This document shows, piece after piece, positions 53,025 to 62,080 of a stretch of 64,000 nucleotides of DNA. The notes under the pieces were generated by a model, which searched no databases, was not told where the DNA came from, and saw only the letters and a program-made list of their open reading frames with translations. The DNA comes from DATJLY01 sp035518375. GTDB lineage: Bacteria; Pseudomonadota; Alphaproteobacteria; ATCC43930; CGMCC-115725. Each line of letters starts with the position of its first letter. Position 1 is the stretch's first letter. Made by a program: the position numbers and the translations under genes. The stretch covers positions 19,286 through 83,285 of the forward strand of contig DATIXQ010000130.1 of assembly GCA_035518375.1 (NCBI GenBank), read 5' to 3'.

Positions 53025-55358
53025 TCACTCGGCCGCGGCGCGCGCGGTCGCGATCGCCTGCCACACGCGCGCGGGCGTTGCCGGCATGTCGATGTGGCGC
53101 ACGCCCAAAGGCTTCAACGCGTCGAGGATGGCGTTGATGACGGCAGGCGGCGCGCCCACCGTGCCGGCCTCGCCACAGCCTTTGACGCCCAAGGGATTGG
53201 TCTTGCAGGCGAGCTCGTTATAGGTCACCGCGAAGTCGGGCATGTCGTCGGCGCGCGGCATGCAATAGTCCATGAAGCTCCCCGACAGAAGCTGCCCGCC
53301 CGAGGGATCGAACACGGCGCCTTCGGTCAGCGCCTGGCCGATCCCCTGCGCCAGCCCGCCATGGATCTGGCCATCGACGATCATGGGGTTGATGACGCGG
53401 CCGACATCGTCCGCGACGACGTAGCGGTCGAGCGTGACGGTGCCCGTGTCCTGATCGATCTCGAGCTCGCAGATGTGGCAGCCGTTGGGGAAGCTCGGCG
53501 GCTCGGGCGCGAAGGTTCCGCTGCCCTCGAGCCCGACGCCCAGATCCTTCGGCAGCCCGGCCGGGTGATAGGCGAACTTCGCGACATCGACGATGCCGAT
53601 GCCCTTGTCGGTGCCGACGACCTCGAAGCGGCCCTCCTTGAACTGGATGTCCGCGGCCGAAGCTTCGAGCATGTGTGCGGCGAAGCCCTTGCCCTTGGCG
53701 ATGATGACATCGCACGCGCCCCTGAGCGCGCCCGTGCCGACGACGGCGCTGCGCGAGCCATACGTGCCGCGGCCGAACGGCACCTGGTTGGTGTCGCCCT
53801 GGATCAACCGGATCGATTCGAACGGGATGCCGAGCCAATCCGACACCACTTGCGCGAAGGTCGTGGCGTGCGATTGGCCGTGCGAGAAGGTGCCGGCGAC
53901 GATGGTGCAGCCGCCGCCCGGATCGAAGCGCACCTCCATGCGGTCGTTGAAGACGCCGGCATCCTCGAGATAGTAGATGGCGGCGCGCCCGCGGAGCTTG
54001 CCGCGGCGGCGGCTCTCGGCGACGCGCTTGTCGTAGCCCTTCCAGTCGGCGAGCTCGAGCGCCATGTCGGTCGTGTGCGAGAAATCGCCGTCGTCATAGA
54101 CGAATCCGGTCGGCGTCGCGTAGGGGAACTTGCCCGGCTCGATGTAGTTGCGCTTGCGCAACTCGATGGCATCGATGCCGCTCGCCTCGGCCGCCTTGTC
54201 GATGAGGCGCTCGATCACGTAGGAGGCCTCGGGCCGCCCGGCGCCGCGGTAAGGGCCCGTCGGCGTCGTGTTGGTGAAGATGGCGCGCGTCGCAAGATGC
54301 ACGTTCTTGATGTCGTAGACGGCCGGCATGAGCTTCACCGACCAGATGAGCGGCACGACCGCGGCGCCGACCACATAAGCGCCGAAATTGTGGAGCGCGG
54401 TGCAGCGCACGCCCGTGATCTTGCCGTTGGCGTCCAAGGCCATTTCGGCCTCGATGATCTGGTCGCGGCCGGCATCGTCGGAGATGAAGCCTTCGGTGCG
54501 GTTCTGATTCCACCGGACCGGGCGGCCGGTGAGCTTCGCCGCGAGCAGCACGAGCGCTTCCTCGGGATAGACGCCGCCCTTCATGCCGAAGCCGCCGCCG
54601 ACGTCGTTGGCGACAACGCGAAGCTGTGTCTCGGGCATGTGGAAGACCATGCCGGCGAGCATCTGGCGCGTGCCGTGCGGGTTCTGCGTGCTGGTATAGA
54701 GAGTGTAGGCATCGTCGGCGCGGCTGTAGGTGCCGATGCAGCCGCGCGGCTCCATCGCGTTGGCGACGAGCCGGTTGTTGACGAGCTTGACCTTGACCGC
54801 GTGCTTCGCCGCGGCGAACGCCTCGTCGGTCGCCTGCTTGTTGCCCATCATGATCGGCACGCAGAGATTGCCCTGCGCCTCGTCCCACACGAGCGGCGCG
54901 CCGGGCCTGGCCGCGGCCTCGAGATCGGTGACGGCGGGCAGCATGTCGACGTCGATGTCGACGAGCTCGGCCGCGTCGCGCGCCTGGGCGGCGGTCTCGG
55001 CGACGATGAAGGCGACGCGGTCGCCGACATGGCGCAGTTTGTCGGTGGCGAGGATGCGGCGCATCATGCGGTTGCCCTTGGGGCCGCCCATGTCCTCTGG
55101 CATGAAGGCACCCAGCATGTTGCCGACGCCTTGCGCCTGCAGGTCGGCGCCGGTCAGGGCCAGAACCACGCCGGGGGCCTTTTTCGCGGCGCTCACGTCG
55201 ATCTTCTTGATGCGCGCATGCGCATGGGGCGACAGCACGATCTGCCCGTAGAGCTGTTGCGGCAGCACGAGATCGTCGACATAGCGGCCGCTGCCGGTGA
55301 TGAAGCGCACGTCCTCGACGCGCCGGACCGGCTGACCGATTCCGAATCTGTTGGGCAT
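53025..55358 (-). CDS. molybdopterin hydroxylase large subunit (xanthine dehydrogenase/form II CODH-like)
   Basis: A 777-residue protein of the XDH/aerobic-CODH family. Domain pattern: N-terminal IGQPVRRVEDVRFITGSGRYVDD, substrate-loop GPYRGAGRPEA (form II-like rather than the CO-oxidising AYxCSFR), VGGGFGMKGGVYPEE and the catalytic Glu region GVKGCGEAGTVGAPP. ATG 55358 with GGAGG upstream. Usual partners (FAD subunit, [2Fe-2S] subunit) are not adjacent, which is uncommon. Likely hydroxylates a heteroaromatic or aldehyde-type substrate, not CO. Confidence 0.8.
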   Translation of the reverse strand: MPNRFGIGQPVRRVEDVRFITGSGRYVDDLVLPQQLYGQIVLSPHAHARIKKIDVSAAKKAPGVVLALTGADLQAQGVGNMLGAFMPEDMGGPKGNRMMRRILATDKLRHVGDRVAFIVAETAAQARDAAELVDIDVDMLPAVTDLEAAARPGAPLVWDEAQGNLCVPIMMGNKQATDEAFAAAKHAVKVKLVNNRLVANAMEPRGCIGTYSRADDAYTLYTSTQNPHGTRQMLAGMVFHMPETQLRVVANDVGGGFGMKGGVYPEEALVLLAAKLTGRPVRWNQNRTEGFISDDAGRDQIIEAEMALDANGKITGVRCTALHNFGAYVVGAAVVPLIWSVKLMPAVYDIKNVHLATRAIFTNTTPTGPYRGAGRPEASYVIERLIDKAAEASGIDAIELRKRNYIEPGKFPYATPTGFVYDDGDFSHTTDMALELADWKGYDKRVAESRRRGKLRGRAAIYYLEDAGVFNDRMEVRFDPGGGCTIVAGTFSHGQSHATTFAQVVSDWLGIPFESIRLIQGDTNQVPFGRGTYGSRSAVVGTGALRGACDVIIAKGKGFAAHMLEASAADIQFKEGRFEVVGTDKGIGIVDVAKFAYHPAGLPKDLGVGLEGSGTFAPEPPSFPNGCHICELEIDQDTGTVTLDRYVVADDVGRVINPMIVDGQIHGGLAQGIGQALTEGAVFDPSGGQLLSGSFMDYCMPRADDMPDFAVTYNELACKTNPLGVKGCGEAGTVGAPPAVINAILDALKPLGVRHIDMPATPARVWQAIATARAAAE

Positions 55359-55448
55359 TCCTGTCCTCCCGCGGCGGCTGTTGGCCGCTCCTTCACGTAG
55401 GCGCGAATCTATGGGGAACGGGTGCCCCGGACAAGCGGGAGGAGATCG

Positions 55449-55476
55449 CCCCTGCCCCACCGGGGAAAGGCAGGGG
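55449..55476. repeat. CCCCTGCC/GGCAGGGG hairpin at the mnmA 3' end
   Basis: An 8-bp stem (55449-55456 with 55469-55476) around a CCCCACCGGGG-type core shared with the 1889-2002 palindromes. It abuts the mnmA stop codon (55477-55479), so it may serve as a transcript 3' end. It resembles REP-type elements. Confidence 0.6.
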
Positions 55477-56562
55477 TCAGTGGTCGCGCCGGATCCAGCC
55501 GCCGCCCAGCATGCGCTCGCCATCATAGAAGACGCAGGCCTGGCCCGGCGCTACGGCGAAAGCCGGCTCGTCGAGGCACGCTTCGCCACCCTCGCCCGCG
55601 AGCGCGAGCGTCGCCGCGACCGGCGCGTGCGCCGAGCGCAGTTTCACGGTGCAGCGAAGTTCGCCCGCGGGTTTTTGGGCGCCGAGCCAGTTCACGGCCG
55701 CGAGCGGCACGCGGCGCGCGCCCAAGGCCGCGCGCGGACCGGCGACGACGCGGCGCAGCGCCGGCTCGATGCGCACGACATAAAGCGGCTCGGGCCCGAG
55801 CGCGCCCAGCCCTTTGCGCTGCCCCACGGTGAAGTGCGCGATGCCTTCGTGGCGGCCGATGACGCGGCCGTCGAGATCGACGATCTCGCCCGGCTCGCCC
55901 GCTTCGGGCCGGAGCTTCATCACGACATCGCCGTAGCGGCCGTGCGGCACGAAACAGATGTCCTGGCTGTCGGGCTTCTGGGCGACGGGCAGGTCGAAGC
56001 GCTCTGCCAAGGCACGCGTCGCGTCTTTCGTCAGGGCGCCCAAGGGAAAGCGCAGAAGATCAAGCTGCGCGCGCGTGGTACGGAAGAGGAAATAGCTCTG
56101 GTCGCGCGCAGCATCGGCGGCGCGATGCAGCTCCAGCCCCTCGGCGCCGTCGACGCGGCGCACATAATGGCCGGTGACGAGCGCTTCGGCGCCGAGGTCG
56201 CGCGCCACCTGCAAAAGGTCGCGGAACTTCACGGTCTCGTTGCACTTGACGCACGGGATGGGCGTCTCGCCGCCGACGTAAGAGTCGGCGAATGGCTCGA
56301 TGACCTCGTCGCGAAAGCGCTGCTCGTAATCGAGGACGTAATGCGGGATGCCGAGCCGCTCGGCCACGCGCGCGGCATCGCGCACATCCTGCCCGGCGCA
56401 GCAGGCGCCCTTGCGCCCCAATGCGGCGCCATGGTCATAGAGCTGCAAGGTGACGCCGACGGTGTCGCAGCCAGCTTCGGTCGCGAGCGCCGCCGCGACC
56501 GAGCTGTCGACGCCGCCCGACATGGCGACGACGACGCGCGCGCCGGGGACAAGCCCGAGCAT
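55477..56562 (-). CDS. mnmA: tRNA-specific 2-thiouridylase MnmA
   Basis: A 361-residue cytoplasmic enzyme adding sulfur to uridine 34 of Lys/Glu/Gln tRNAs, using persulfide from a cysteine desulfurase. PP-loop SGGVDSS at residues 15-21, the CVKCN and DICFVP segments holding the two catalytic cysteines, and the standard C-terminal barrel are present. ATG 56562 shares a base with the ferredoxin stop. Lying in the isc operon, it is next to its sulfur supply. Confidence 0.95.
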   Translation of the reverse strand: MLGLVPGARVVVAMSGGVDSSVAAALATEAGCDTVGVTLQLYDHGAALGRKGACCAGQDVRDAARVAERLGIPHYVLDYEQRFRDEVIEPFADSYVGGETPIPCVKCNETVKFRDLLQVARDLGAEALVTGHYVRRVDGAEGLELHRAADAARDQSYFLFRTTRAQLDLLRFPLGALTKDATRALAERFDLPVAQKPDSQDICFVPHGRYGDVVMKLRPEAGEPGEIVDLDGRVIGRHEGIAHFTVGQRKGLGALGPEPLYVVRIEPALRRVVAGPRAALGARRVPLAAVNWLGAQKPAGELRCTVKLRSAHAPVAATLALAGEGGEACLDEPAFAVAPGQACVFYDGERMLGGGWIRRDH

Positions 56563-56894
56563 CAGCTGTTCATCATGTTGCGCGTCGCCTGCGGCAGCGT
56601 CACCGTGAGACCGTCGAGCTCTTCGGTGATGATGATCTGGCAGCCGAGCCGCGAGGTGCGGGTCAGGCCGAAGGCGAGGTCGAGCATGTCTTCCTCGTCC
56701 TCGCTCGCCTCCTTCAGGAGATCGTACCACTCCGCATCGACGATCACGTGGCAGGTCGAGCAGGCGAGCGAGCCTTCGCACGCGCCTTCGATGTCGATGT
56801 TGTTGCGGTGCGCGATCTCGAGCACCGAGAGCCCGATCGGCGCCTCGACCTCGTGCCGACCACCCGTGCGGTCGATGAAAGTCATCTTCGGCAT
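56562..56894 (-). CDS. fdx: [2Fe-2S] ferredoxin, adrenodoxin/Fdx type
   Basis: A 110-residue ferredoxin with cluster ligands C39, C45, C48 (ACEGSLACSTC) and C85 (RLGCQII). Isc-type Fdx supplies electrons for Fe-S cluster assembly. It overlaps the HscA-like gene stop by one base (TGATG) and mnmA by one base. Confidence 0.92.
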   Translation of the reverse strand: MPKMTFIDRTGGRHEVEAPIGLSVLEIAHRNNIDIEGACEGSLACSTCHVIVDAEWYDLLKEASEDEEDMLDLAFGLTRTSRLGCQIIITEELDGLTVTLPQATRNMMNS

Positions 56895-57331
56895 CAGTTC
56901 GCTGACCCGCCCGGTACCATGTCTTCCGCAATCATCGCGGCGCCCAAAACCGCCGCCTCCTCGGCCGCGGCGCCCGGGGCGAGGGCCGCCGCCTCGCCAC
57001 GCGCGACGTGGCGCAGGAGCGCGAGCCCCGCTTCGTCCGACGCGCGCGCGATGGCCGCGCCGTCGGCATCGCTCGCAATCGCGGCGTGCGTCACCGGACG
57101 CGCGAGCTGCTTTTCCGCGCGCGCGCGCAAGGCAAGGAGCACATCACCGAGCGCAGCACCCACCACATCGAGCGCACGATTGCCGTCGGCATCGGGCAGG
57201 ATCTCGGCATTGCCGCCCACCGCGATCGCGACCCGCGCCACGGCTACGGCGAGATCGATCCCGACCGCCGCGCCGGCCGCATCGCTATCGACGAGCGGGC
57301 CGTCGGGCTCCTCGATCTGAAACAGCTTCAT
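56894..57331 (-). CDS. short HscA-like (Hsp70-derived) protein
   Basis: A 145-residue protein starting LFQIEEPDGP, then AVGIDLAVAVARVAI, NAEILPDADGNR, RAEKQLARPVTHAAIASDADG, GLALLRHVARGEAAALA and LGAAMIAEDM. These line up in order with pieces of the HscA nucleotide-binding domain (LLQIxEP, VGIDLGTTNSLVA, LPDxxG, PV..AVITVPAYF, GL.VLRLxNEPTAAALA, VLGAAIQADIL). The ATP-binding GTTNS is replaced and the substrate-binding domain is gone. It occupies the hscA position between iscA and fdx. It cannot be a functional ATPase chaperone of the usual kind. Confidence 0.6.
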   Translation of the reverse strand: MKLFQIEEPDGPLVDSDAAGAAVGIDLAVAVARVAIAVGGNAEILPDADGNRALDVVGAALGDVLLALRARAEKQLARPVTHAAIASDADGAAIARASDEAGLALLRHVARGEAAALAPGAAAEEAAVLGAAMIAEDMVPGGSAN

Positions 57332-57334
57332 CGC

Positions 57335-57673
57335 TCAGACGTGGAAGGACTCGCCGCAGCCGCAACGCCCCTTCTCGTTGGGATTGCGGAAAGTGAAACC
57401 CGATTGCAGCTTGTCCTCGACGAAATCCATCTCGGTCCCGATGATAAACATGGTGGCCTTGGGGTCGATCAGGATGGTGACGCCGTTGTGCGTGACCACC
57501 TCATCGAACTTGCCCTTCTCGTCGGCATATTCGAGCGTGTAGGTGAGGCCCGAGCAGCCGCGCGAGCGCACGCCCACGCGGATTCCGGCCGACGGCTTGC
57601 CCCGCTTCAAGAGCAGCGCCTGTATACGATCGGCAGCCGCATCGGTCACGGTCATTGCCTGCTTTAGCGCCAT
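57335..57673 (-). CDS. iscA: A-type Fe-S carrier IscA
   Basis: A 112-residue A-type carrier with the three conserved cysteines C40 (RSRGCSG), C104 and C106 (RCGCGESF). It carries iron or [2Fe-2S]/[4Fe-4S] clusters to target proteins. It starts 29 bases after iscS and lies 3 bases before the HscA-like gene. IscA, ErpA and SufA are hard to tell apart by sequence alone; the operon favours IscA. Confidence 0.85.
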   Translation of the reverse strand: MALKQAMTVTDAAADRIQALLLKRGKPSAGIRVGVRSRGCSGLTYTLEYADEKGKFDEVVTHNGVTILIDPKATMFIIGTEMDFVEDKLQSGFTFRNPNEKGRCGCGESFHV

Positions 57674-57702
57674 GATCTCCTCGCGCGCACAGATAGCACC
57701 CC

Positions 57703-58893
57703 TTATGTGGCCCCGGAAACGGCGTTTTTCACCCCGCCCGGGGCGAGGCGGCGGACCGAGGCGGCGATCGTCTCGGCAGCAAAATCAACCTCTTCTTCAG
57801 TATTTCCGCGGCCAAGGCCGATGCGGATCGAGGCCGCCGCGAGGTCGTCCGGAAGCCCCAAGGCACGAAGGACATAAGAGGGCTCGATCTCGGCCGCCGT
57901 GCAGGCCGAGCCGGACGAAAGCGCGAGCGCCGGGCAAGCGGCCATCAGGTCGGGCGCCGGGACGCCCGGGAAGCTCAGATTGAGGTTGCCGGGAAGCCGG
58001 CGCTCGGCATCGCCATTGAGGACCGCATCGGGCAGGCGCGCGCGGATGGCGGCGAGGAAGCGGCGGCGCAGGCCCAGGAGCCGCTCGGCTTCGCCCACGA
58101 GCGCTTGCTCGGCGATGGCGGCGGCGGCGCCGATGCCGACGCAGAGCGGCGTCGGCAAGGTGCCGGAGCGGAGTGTGCGCTCCTGCCCGCCGCCGTCGAA
58201 GAGCGGCACGATGCGCGCGCGCGGGCGGCGGCGCACGTAAAGCACGCCGACGCCCTTCGGCCCATACATCTTATGACCCGAGATCGACATGAGATCGACG
58301 CCGAGCCGCGCCACATCGAGCGGGATCTTGCCGGCGGCCTGAGCCGCGTCGGTATGAAGGAGTGCGCCCTTGGCGTGGGCGAGCGCCGCCACCTCGGCCA
58401 AGGGCTGCAGCACGCCGATCTCGTTGTGCGCGGCCATGACAGAGACGAGCGCCGTGCTCTCGTCAAGCGCCGCTTCGAGCCGGGCGAGATCGAGCAGGCC
58501 ATTCGGCTCCACCGGCAGATATGTGACGCGGAATCCCTCGCCTTCGAGCGCGCGGCAGCTTTCGAGGACGCATTTATGCTCGGTCGCGAGCGTGACAATG
58601 TGGTCCTTGCCAAGCGCGCGATGAAAATGCGCAGCACCCTTGACGGCAAGGTTGTTGGCTTCGGTGGCACCCGAGGTGAAGACGATCTCGCGCGGCTCGG
58701 CGCCGATGAGATGCGCGAGCTGCGCCCGCGCGCGCTCGACCGCATCGGCCGCCTCGCGGCCATAGGCATGCGTGACCGAGCCGGGATTGCCGAATTTCTC
58801 GGTGAACCACGGCAGCATCTCGGCAAGCACGCGCGGATCGCACGGCGTCGTCGCGTGATAATCGAGATAGATGGGCGGATGGTTGAGAGTCAT
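57703..58893 (-). CDS. iscS: cysteine desulfurase IscS
   Basis: A 396-residue PLP enzyme with lysine K208 in SISGHKMYGPKG and the catalytic Cys in SSGSACTAAEIEP. It removes sulfur from cysteine for Fe-S clusters and tRNA thiolation. The start ATG overlaps the TGA of the second desulfurase gene (ATGA). Confidence 0.93.
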   Translation of the reverse strand: MTLNHPPIYLDYHATTPCDPRVLAEMLPWFTEKFGNPGSVTHAYGREAADAVERARAQLAHLIGAEPREIVFTSGATEANNLAVKGAAHFHRALGKDHIVTLATEHKCVLESCRALEGEGFRVTYLPVEPNGLLDLARLEAALDESTALVSVMAAHNEIGVLQPLAEVAALAHAKGALLHTDAAQAAGKIPLDVARLGVDLMSISGHKMYGPKGVGVLYVRRRPRARIVPLFDGGGQERTLRSGTLPTPLCVGIGAAAAIAEQALVGEAERLLGLRRRFLAAIRARLPDAVLNGDAERRLPGNLNLSFPGVPAPDLMAACPALALSSGSACTAAEIEPSYVLRALGLPDDLAAASIRIGLGRGNTEEEVDFAAETIAASVRRLAPGGVKNAVSGAT

Positions 58894-59999
58894 GCAGCTG
58901 TGGCCCGCGTACGGTGATAGAGCGCGCTCCAGGCTTCGACGAGATGGTCGATGTCGGCGGCGGTGGTGCTCCAGCCGAGGCTGACGCGGATGGCGCAGTC
59001 GGCGTGGAATGGCGACACGCCCATCGCCTCGAGCACGGGCGAGCGGCGCAGCTTGCCCGACGAGCAGGCAGCGCCCGCGCTCACCATCACGCCGGCAAGA
59101 TCGAGCGCCATCACCTGCGTCGCCGCCGGAACGCGCGGCATGGTGATGCAGAGCGTATTGGCAAGGCGCAGCGCGGCGCCCCCAAAGATCCGCGCGTCGG
59201 ACGCAATCTCGAGGAGGCGGCGTTCGGCCTCGTCGCGGAGCGCGGCAACGCTCGCATCATCGCCCGCGCGCGCGGCAGCAAGCCGCGCGGCGACGCCGAA
59301 GCCCACGATGCCGGCGACGTTCTCGGTACCGGCGCGGCGCCCGCTCTCCTGCCCGCCGCCGGCGACGAGCGGCGCGAGCGCGAGCGCCGGCGAGGCAACG
59401 AGCGCGCCCAGCCCTTGCGGGCCGCCGATCTTGTGCGCCGAGAGCGTGAGCAGATCGGCACCGGGCGCGGCCTTGTCGAGGGCGAGCTTACCCGCGGCCT
59501 GGACGGCGTCGGCATGGAAGAGCGCGCCGGCACGATGCGCGAGGCGCGCGGCCTCGGCGACAGGTTGCACCACGCCGGTCTCGTTGTTGGCGAGCATGAC
59601 CGAGACGAGCGCCGGGCGCGGCCCGGCCGCGAGCATCCGCTCGAGCGCGGCGAGATCGACCGTGCCGTCGACGCGCGACGGGATGAGCTCGATATCCTCG
59701 CCGGCGCGCATCGAATCATGCTCGAGCGCGGAGACAAGGCGCCGTCCGCTGACGCCACGGAGCACGGTCTGGTTCGCCTCCGTGCCGCTGGCGGTGAAGA
59801 TGATGTGGCCGGCCGGCAGGCCCGCGAGCGCCGCGACCTCGCGCCGCGCTGCCTCGACCGCTTGCCGCGCGGCGCGGCCCCAGCGATGCACCGACGAGGC
59901 GTTGCCCGGGCGCGCGAGCCATTCGCCCATCGCCGCCGCGACCTCCGGCAGGACCGGCGCCGTCGCGTTCCAGTCAAGATATGTGAGACGCGCGCTCAT
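58890..59999 (-). CDS. second cysteine desulfurase (NifS/IscS-like)
   Basis: A 369-residue class V PLP enzyme. PLP lysine K190 in LTLSAHKIGGPQG and a catalytic Cys in GAACSSGKLRRSPV are both present, so it should be active. It lies between iscR and iscS on the same strand and is coupled to iscS by overlap. It is a paralogue with its own N-terminal pattern (RLTYLDWNATAPV). Two desulfurases in a row in isc loci occur in some alphaproteobacteria. Confidence 0.9.
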   Translation of the reverse strand: MSARLTYLDWNATAPVLPEVAAAMGEWLARPGNASSVHRWGRAARQAVEAARREVAALAGLPAGHIIFTASGTEANQTVLRGVSGRRLVSALEHDSMRAGEDIELIPSRVDGTVDLAALERMLAAGPRPALVSVMLANNETGVVQPVAEAARLAHRAGALFHADAVQAAGKLALDKAAPGADLLTLSAHKIGGPQGLGALVASPALALAPLVAGGGQESGRRAGTENVAGIVGFGVAARLAAARAGDDASVAALRDEAERRLLEIASDARIFGGAALRLANTLCITMPRVPAATQVMALDLAGVMVSAGAACSSGKLRRSPVLEAMGVSPFHADCAIRVSLGWSTTAADIDHLVEAWSALYHRTRATAA

Positions 60000-60007
60000 C
60001 GGCCAAT

Positions 60008-60475
60008 CTACTGCGCCGCGATCACATCCTGCTGCGCGCGATGGAGCGCGCCGCTGCGGCCGAGACAGCGCCGCTCGCACACATCGGCGAGCGTCACCGA
60101 GCTCAGATAGAGATGAATCTGGTTGCCCAACTCCTCCCACAGGTCGTGCGTAAGACAACGGCTCTTGCTGCCGGAGCAGCCGATCGGCGCGCCCGGCGTG
60201 CATCGCGTGGCGCGAATGGGCTCGTCGACGGCGAGGATGATGTCGGAGATGCGGGTGTCCTCGGCGCCGTGCGCGAGGAGATAGCCGCCGCCGGGTCCGC
60301 GCACGCTGCGCACGAGGCCGCCGGAGCGAAGCTTGGCGAACAGCTGCTCGAGGTAGGAGAGCGAGATCGCCTGACGCTCGGCGACTTCGGCGAGAGTGAC
60401 GGGGTTGCCGCCGCCGTGCTTGGCGATATCGACCATGGCCATGACCGCGTAACGGCCCTTGGTGGTGAGTCTCAT
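60008..60475 (-). CDS. iscR: Rrf2-family Fe-S regulator IscR
   Basis: A 155-residue winged-helix regulator with MRLTTKGRYAVMAMVDIA start and cluster cysteines C92, C100 and C107. It represses the isc operon when holding a [2Fe-2S] cluster. ATG 60475 has GAGGAG upstream. It is the first regulatory gene of the operon; a 14-base gap separates it from cysE. Confidence 0.93.
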   Translation of the reverse strand: MRLTTKGRYAVMAMVDIAKHGGGNPVTLAEVAERQAISLSYLEQLFAKLRSGGLVRSVRGPGGGYLLAHGAEDTRISDIILAVDEPIRATRCTPGAPIGCSGSKSRCLTHDLWEELGNQIHLYLSSVTLADVCERRCLGRSGALHRAQQDVIAAQ

Positions 60476-60489
60476 CGGCGTTCTCCTCG

Positions 60490-61221
60490 CTAGCGGCGCC
60501 CCTCGGCCGCTTGCTCGCGCGGCTCATCGATCACGACGGCGGCGGGCCGACGCGGCGCCTCCCGCTTTTCCTTTTCCATTTCCTCGACCCGCGCCCTGAG
60601 CGCCGCCATCTCCGCCATGACGCCGGCAAGCGCGTGCGCGACCGGATCGGGGAGATCACCTGCAGGCGTGCCGTAGGGGAGGAATTGCGGCTTCTCTTCC
60701 TTCTTCTCTCCGCCCAAGGGCCGCGCCGGAATGCCCACCACGGTGACGCCCGGCTCGACCGCCGCAAGCACCACGGCGTTGGCGCCGACGCGTGCGCCCT
60801 TCCCCACTGTGAAGGCGCCTAGCACCTTGGCGCCCGCCCCGACGATCACGCCATCGGCGAGCGTCGGATGGCGCTTGCCGCGGTTGAGCGAAGTGCCGCC
60901 GAGCGTCACGCCCTGGTAGAGCGTCACATCGTCGCCGATCTCCGCGGTCTCGCCGATCACGACGCCCATGCCGTGGTCGATGAAGAGCCGCCGGCCGATC
61001 GTCGCGCCAGGATGGATCTCGATGCCGGTGAGAATGCGGCCCAGATACGACAGGAAGCGCGCGAGCACGAGCCAGCCTTTGAGCCACAGGAAATGCGCCA
61101 GCCGGTAGAACAGCCGGGCATGGAACCCCGGATAGCACAGCACCACCTCGAGCGCCGAGCGCGCCGCCGGGTCGTGCTGCAGCACGGTATCGATTTCTTC
61201 GCGCAGGTTTTTGAATGCCAT
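60490..61221 (-). CDS. cysE: serine O-acetyltransferase
   Basis: A 243-residue left-handed beta-helix acetyltransferase: helical N-terminus (MAFKNLREEIDTVLQHDPAA), PGFHARLFYRLAHFLW, DHGMGVVIGETAEIGDDVTL and hexapeptide repeats through GGTSLNRGKRHPTL. It makes O-acetylserine for cysteine synthesis. Placing it upstream of iscR and two desulfurases couples cysteine supply to its use. ATG 61221 is preceded by AGGGA. Confidence 0.93.
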   Translation of the reverse strand: MAFKNLREEIDTVLQHDPAARSALEVVLCYPGFHARLFYRLAHFLWLKGWLVLARFLSYLGRILTGIEIHPGATIGRRLFIDHGMGVVIGETAEIGDDVTLYQGVTLGGTSLNRGKRHPTLADGVIVGAGAKVLGAFTVGKGARVGANAVVLAAVEPGVTVVGIPARPLGGEKKEEKPQFLPYGTPAGDLPDPVAHALAGVMAEMAALRARVEEMEKEKREAPRRPAAVVIDEPREQAAEGRR

Positions 61222-61414
61222 CGGTATCCCTGTGCTAGGATCGCGGCCTGAGGCCAGCTTGCCAAAGGACCATGCGAAACCCGGGGCAGCGGCGGAGGCG
61301 CGACGCTAACGAGACCGAGTGGAGTAGTCAAGTTTATGCCGTGGAATGCCAGGATTGCAGGCGGTAAAGGCCCTAAATCCCGCCTTGTTATTGATCTCCG
61401 TCGGAGCGGCCCGG

Positions 61415-62077
61415 ATGCCTGAGGTAGTGATCAGCGGACCCGAAGGCCGGCTCGAAGCCCGCTACCATCATTCGAAGCAGGAGAACGCGCCGATTGCCTT
61501 GATGCTGCACCCGCACCCGCAGCATGGCGGCACCATGAACAACAAAGTGGTCTATACGCTCTACCAAGCCTTCGTGAAGCACGGCTTTTCCACCTTGCGC
61601 TTCAATTTCCGCGGCGTCGGCAAGAGCCAGGGCATCTTCGATCGCGGCGAAGGCGAACTCTCGGACGCCGCCGCCGCCCTCGACTGGCTGCAGGGCTACA
61701 ACGCAAATTCGACTGCGTGCTGGATCGCCGGCTTCTCGTTCGGCGCCTGGATCGGCATGCAGCTCCTGATGCGCCGGCCCGAGATCGACTCGTTCATCGC
61801 TGTCGCACCGCCCGCGGACGCGTTCGACTTCGCCTTCCTCGCCCCCTGCCCGGCGTCGGGCCTCATCATTCAGGGCGACAGCGACCAGCTCGTCTCGCCC
61901 GACGCGGTGCAGCGCCTCGCGACGAAGCTGGCGCGCCAGCGCGACATCCGCGTGGCCTATGAGGTGATCGCCGGCGCCGACCATTTCTTCCACAACCACC
62001 AGACCGCGCTCGCCAGCGCGGTCGAGCGCTATCTCGAAGGGCCGCACAAGACGCGCGAGGCGGTGGCGGCGCGGTAA
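61415..62077 (+). CDS. alpha/beta hydrolase (COG2945-like)
   Basis: A 220-residue hydrolase: LHPHPQHGGTMNN near residue 30, nucleophile elbow GFSFGAW, SDQLV and C-terminal GADHFFH give a Ser-Asp-His triad. COG2945-type proteins of this length are common in alphaproteobacteria with unknown substrates. ATG 61415 with GGAG upstream is used; the longer frame has no ribosome site. Confidence 0.85.
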   Translation: MPEVVISGPEGRLEARYHHSKQENAPIALMLHPHPQHGGTMNNKVVYTLYQAFVKHGFSTLRFNFRGVGKSQGIFDRGEGELSDAAAALDWLQGYNANSTACWIAGFSFGAWIGMQLLMRRPEIDSFIAVAPPADAFDFAFLAPCPASGLIIQGDSDQLVSPDAVQRLATKLARQRDIRVAYEVIAGADHFFHNHQTALASAVERYLEGPHKTREAVAAR

Positions 62078-62080
62078 GCG

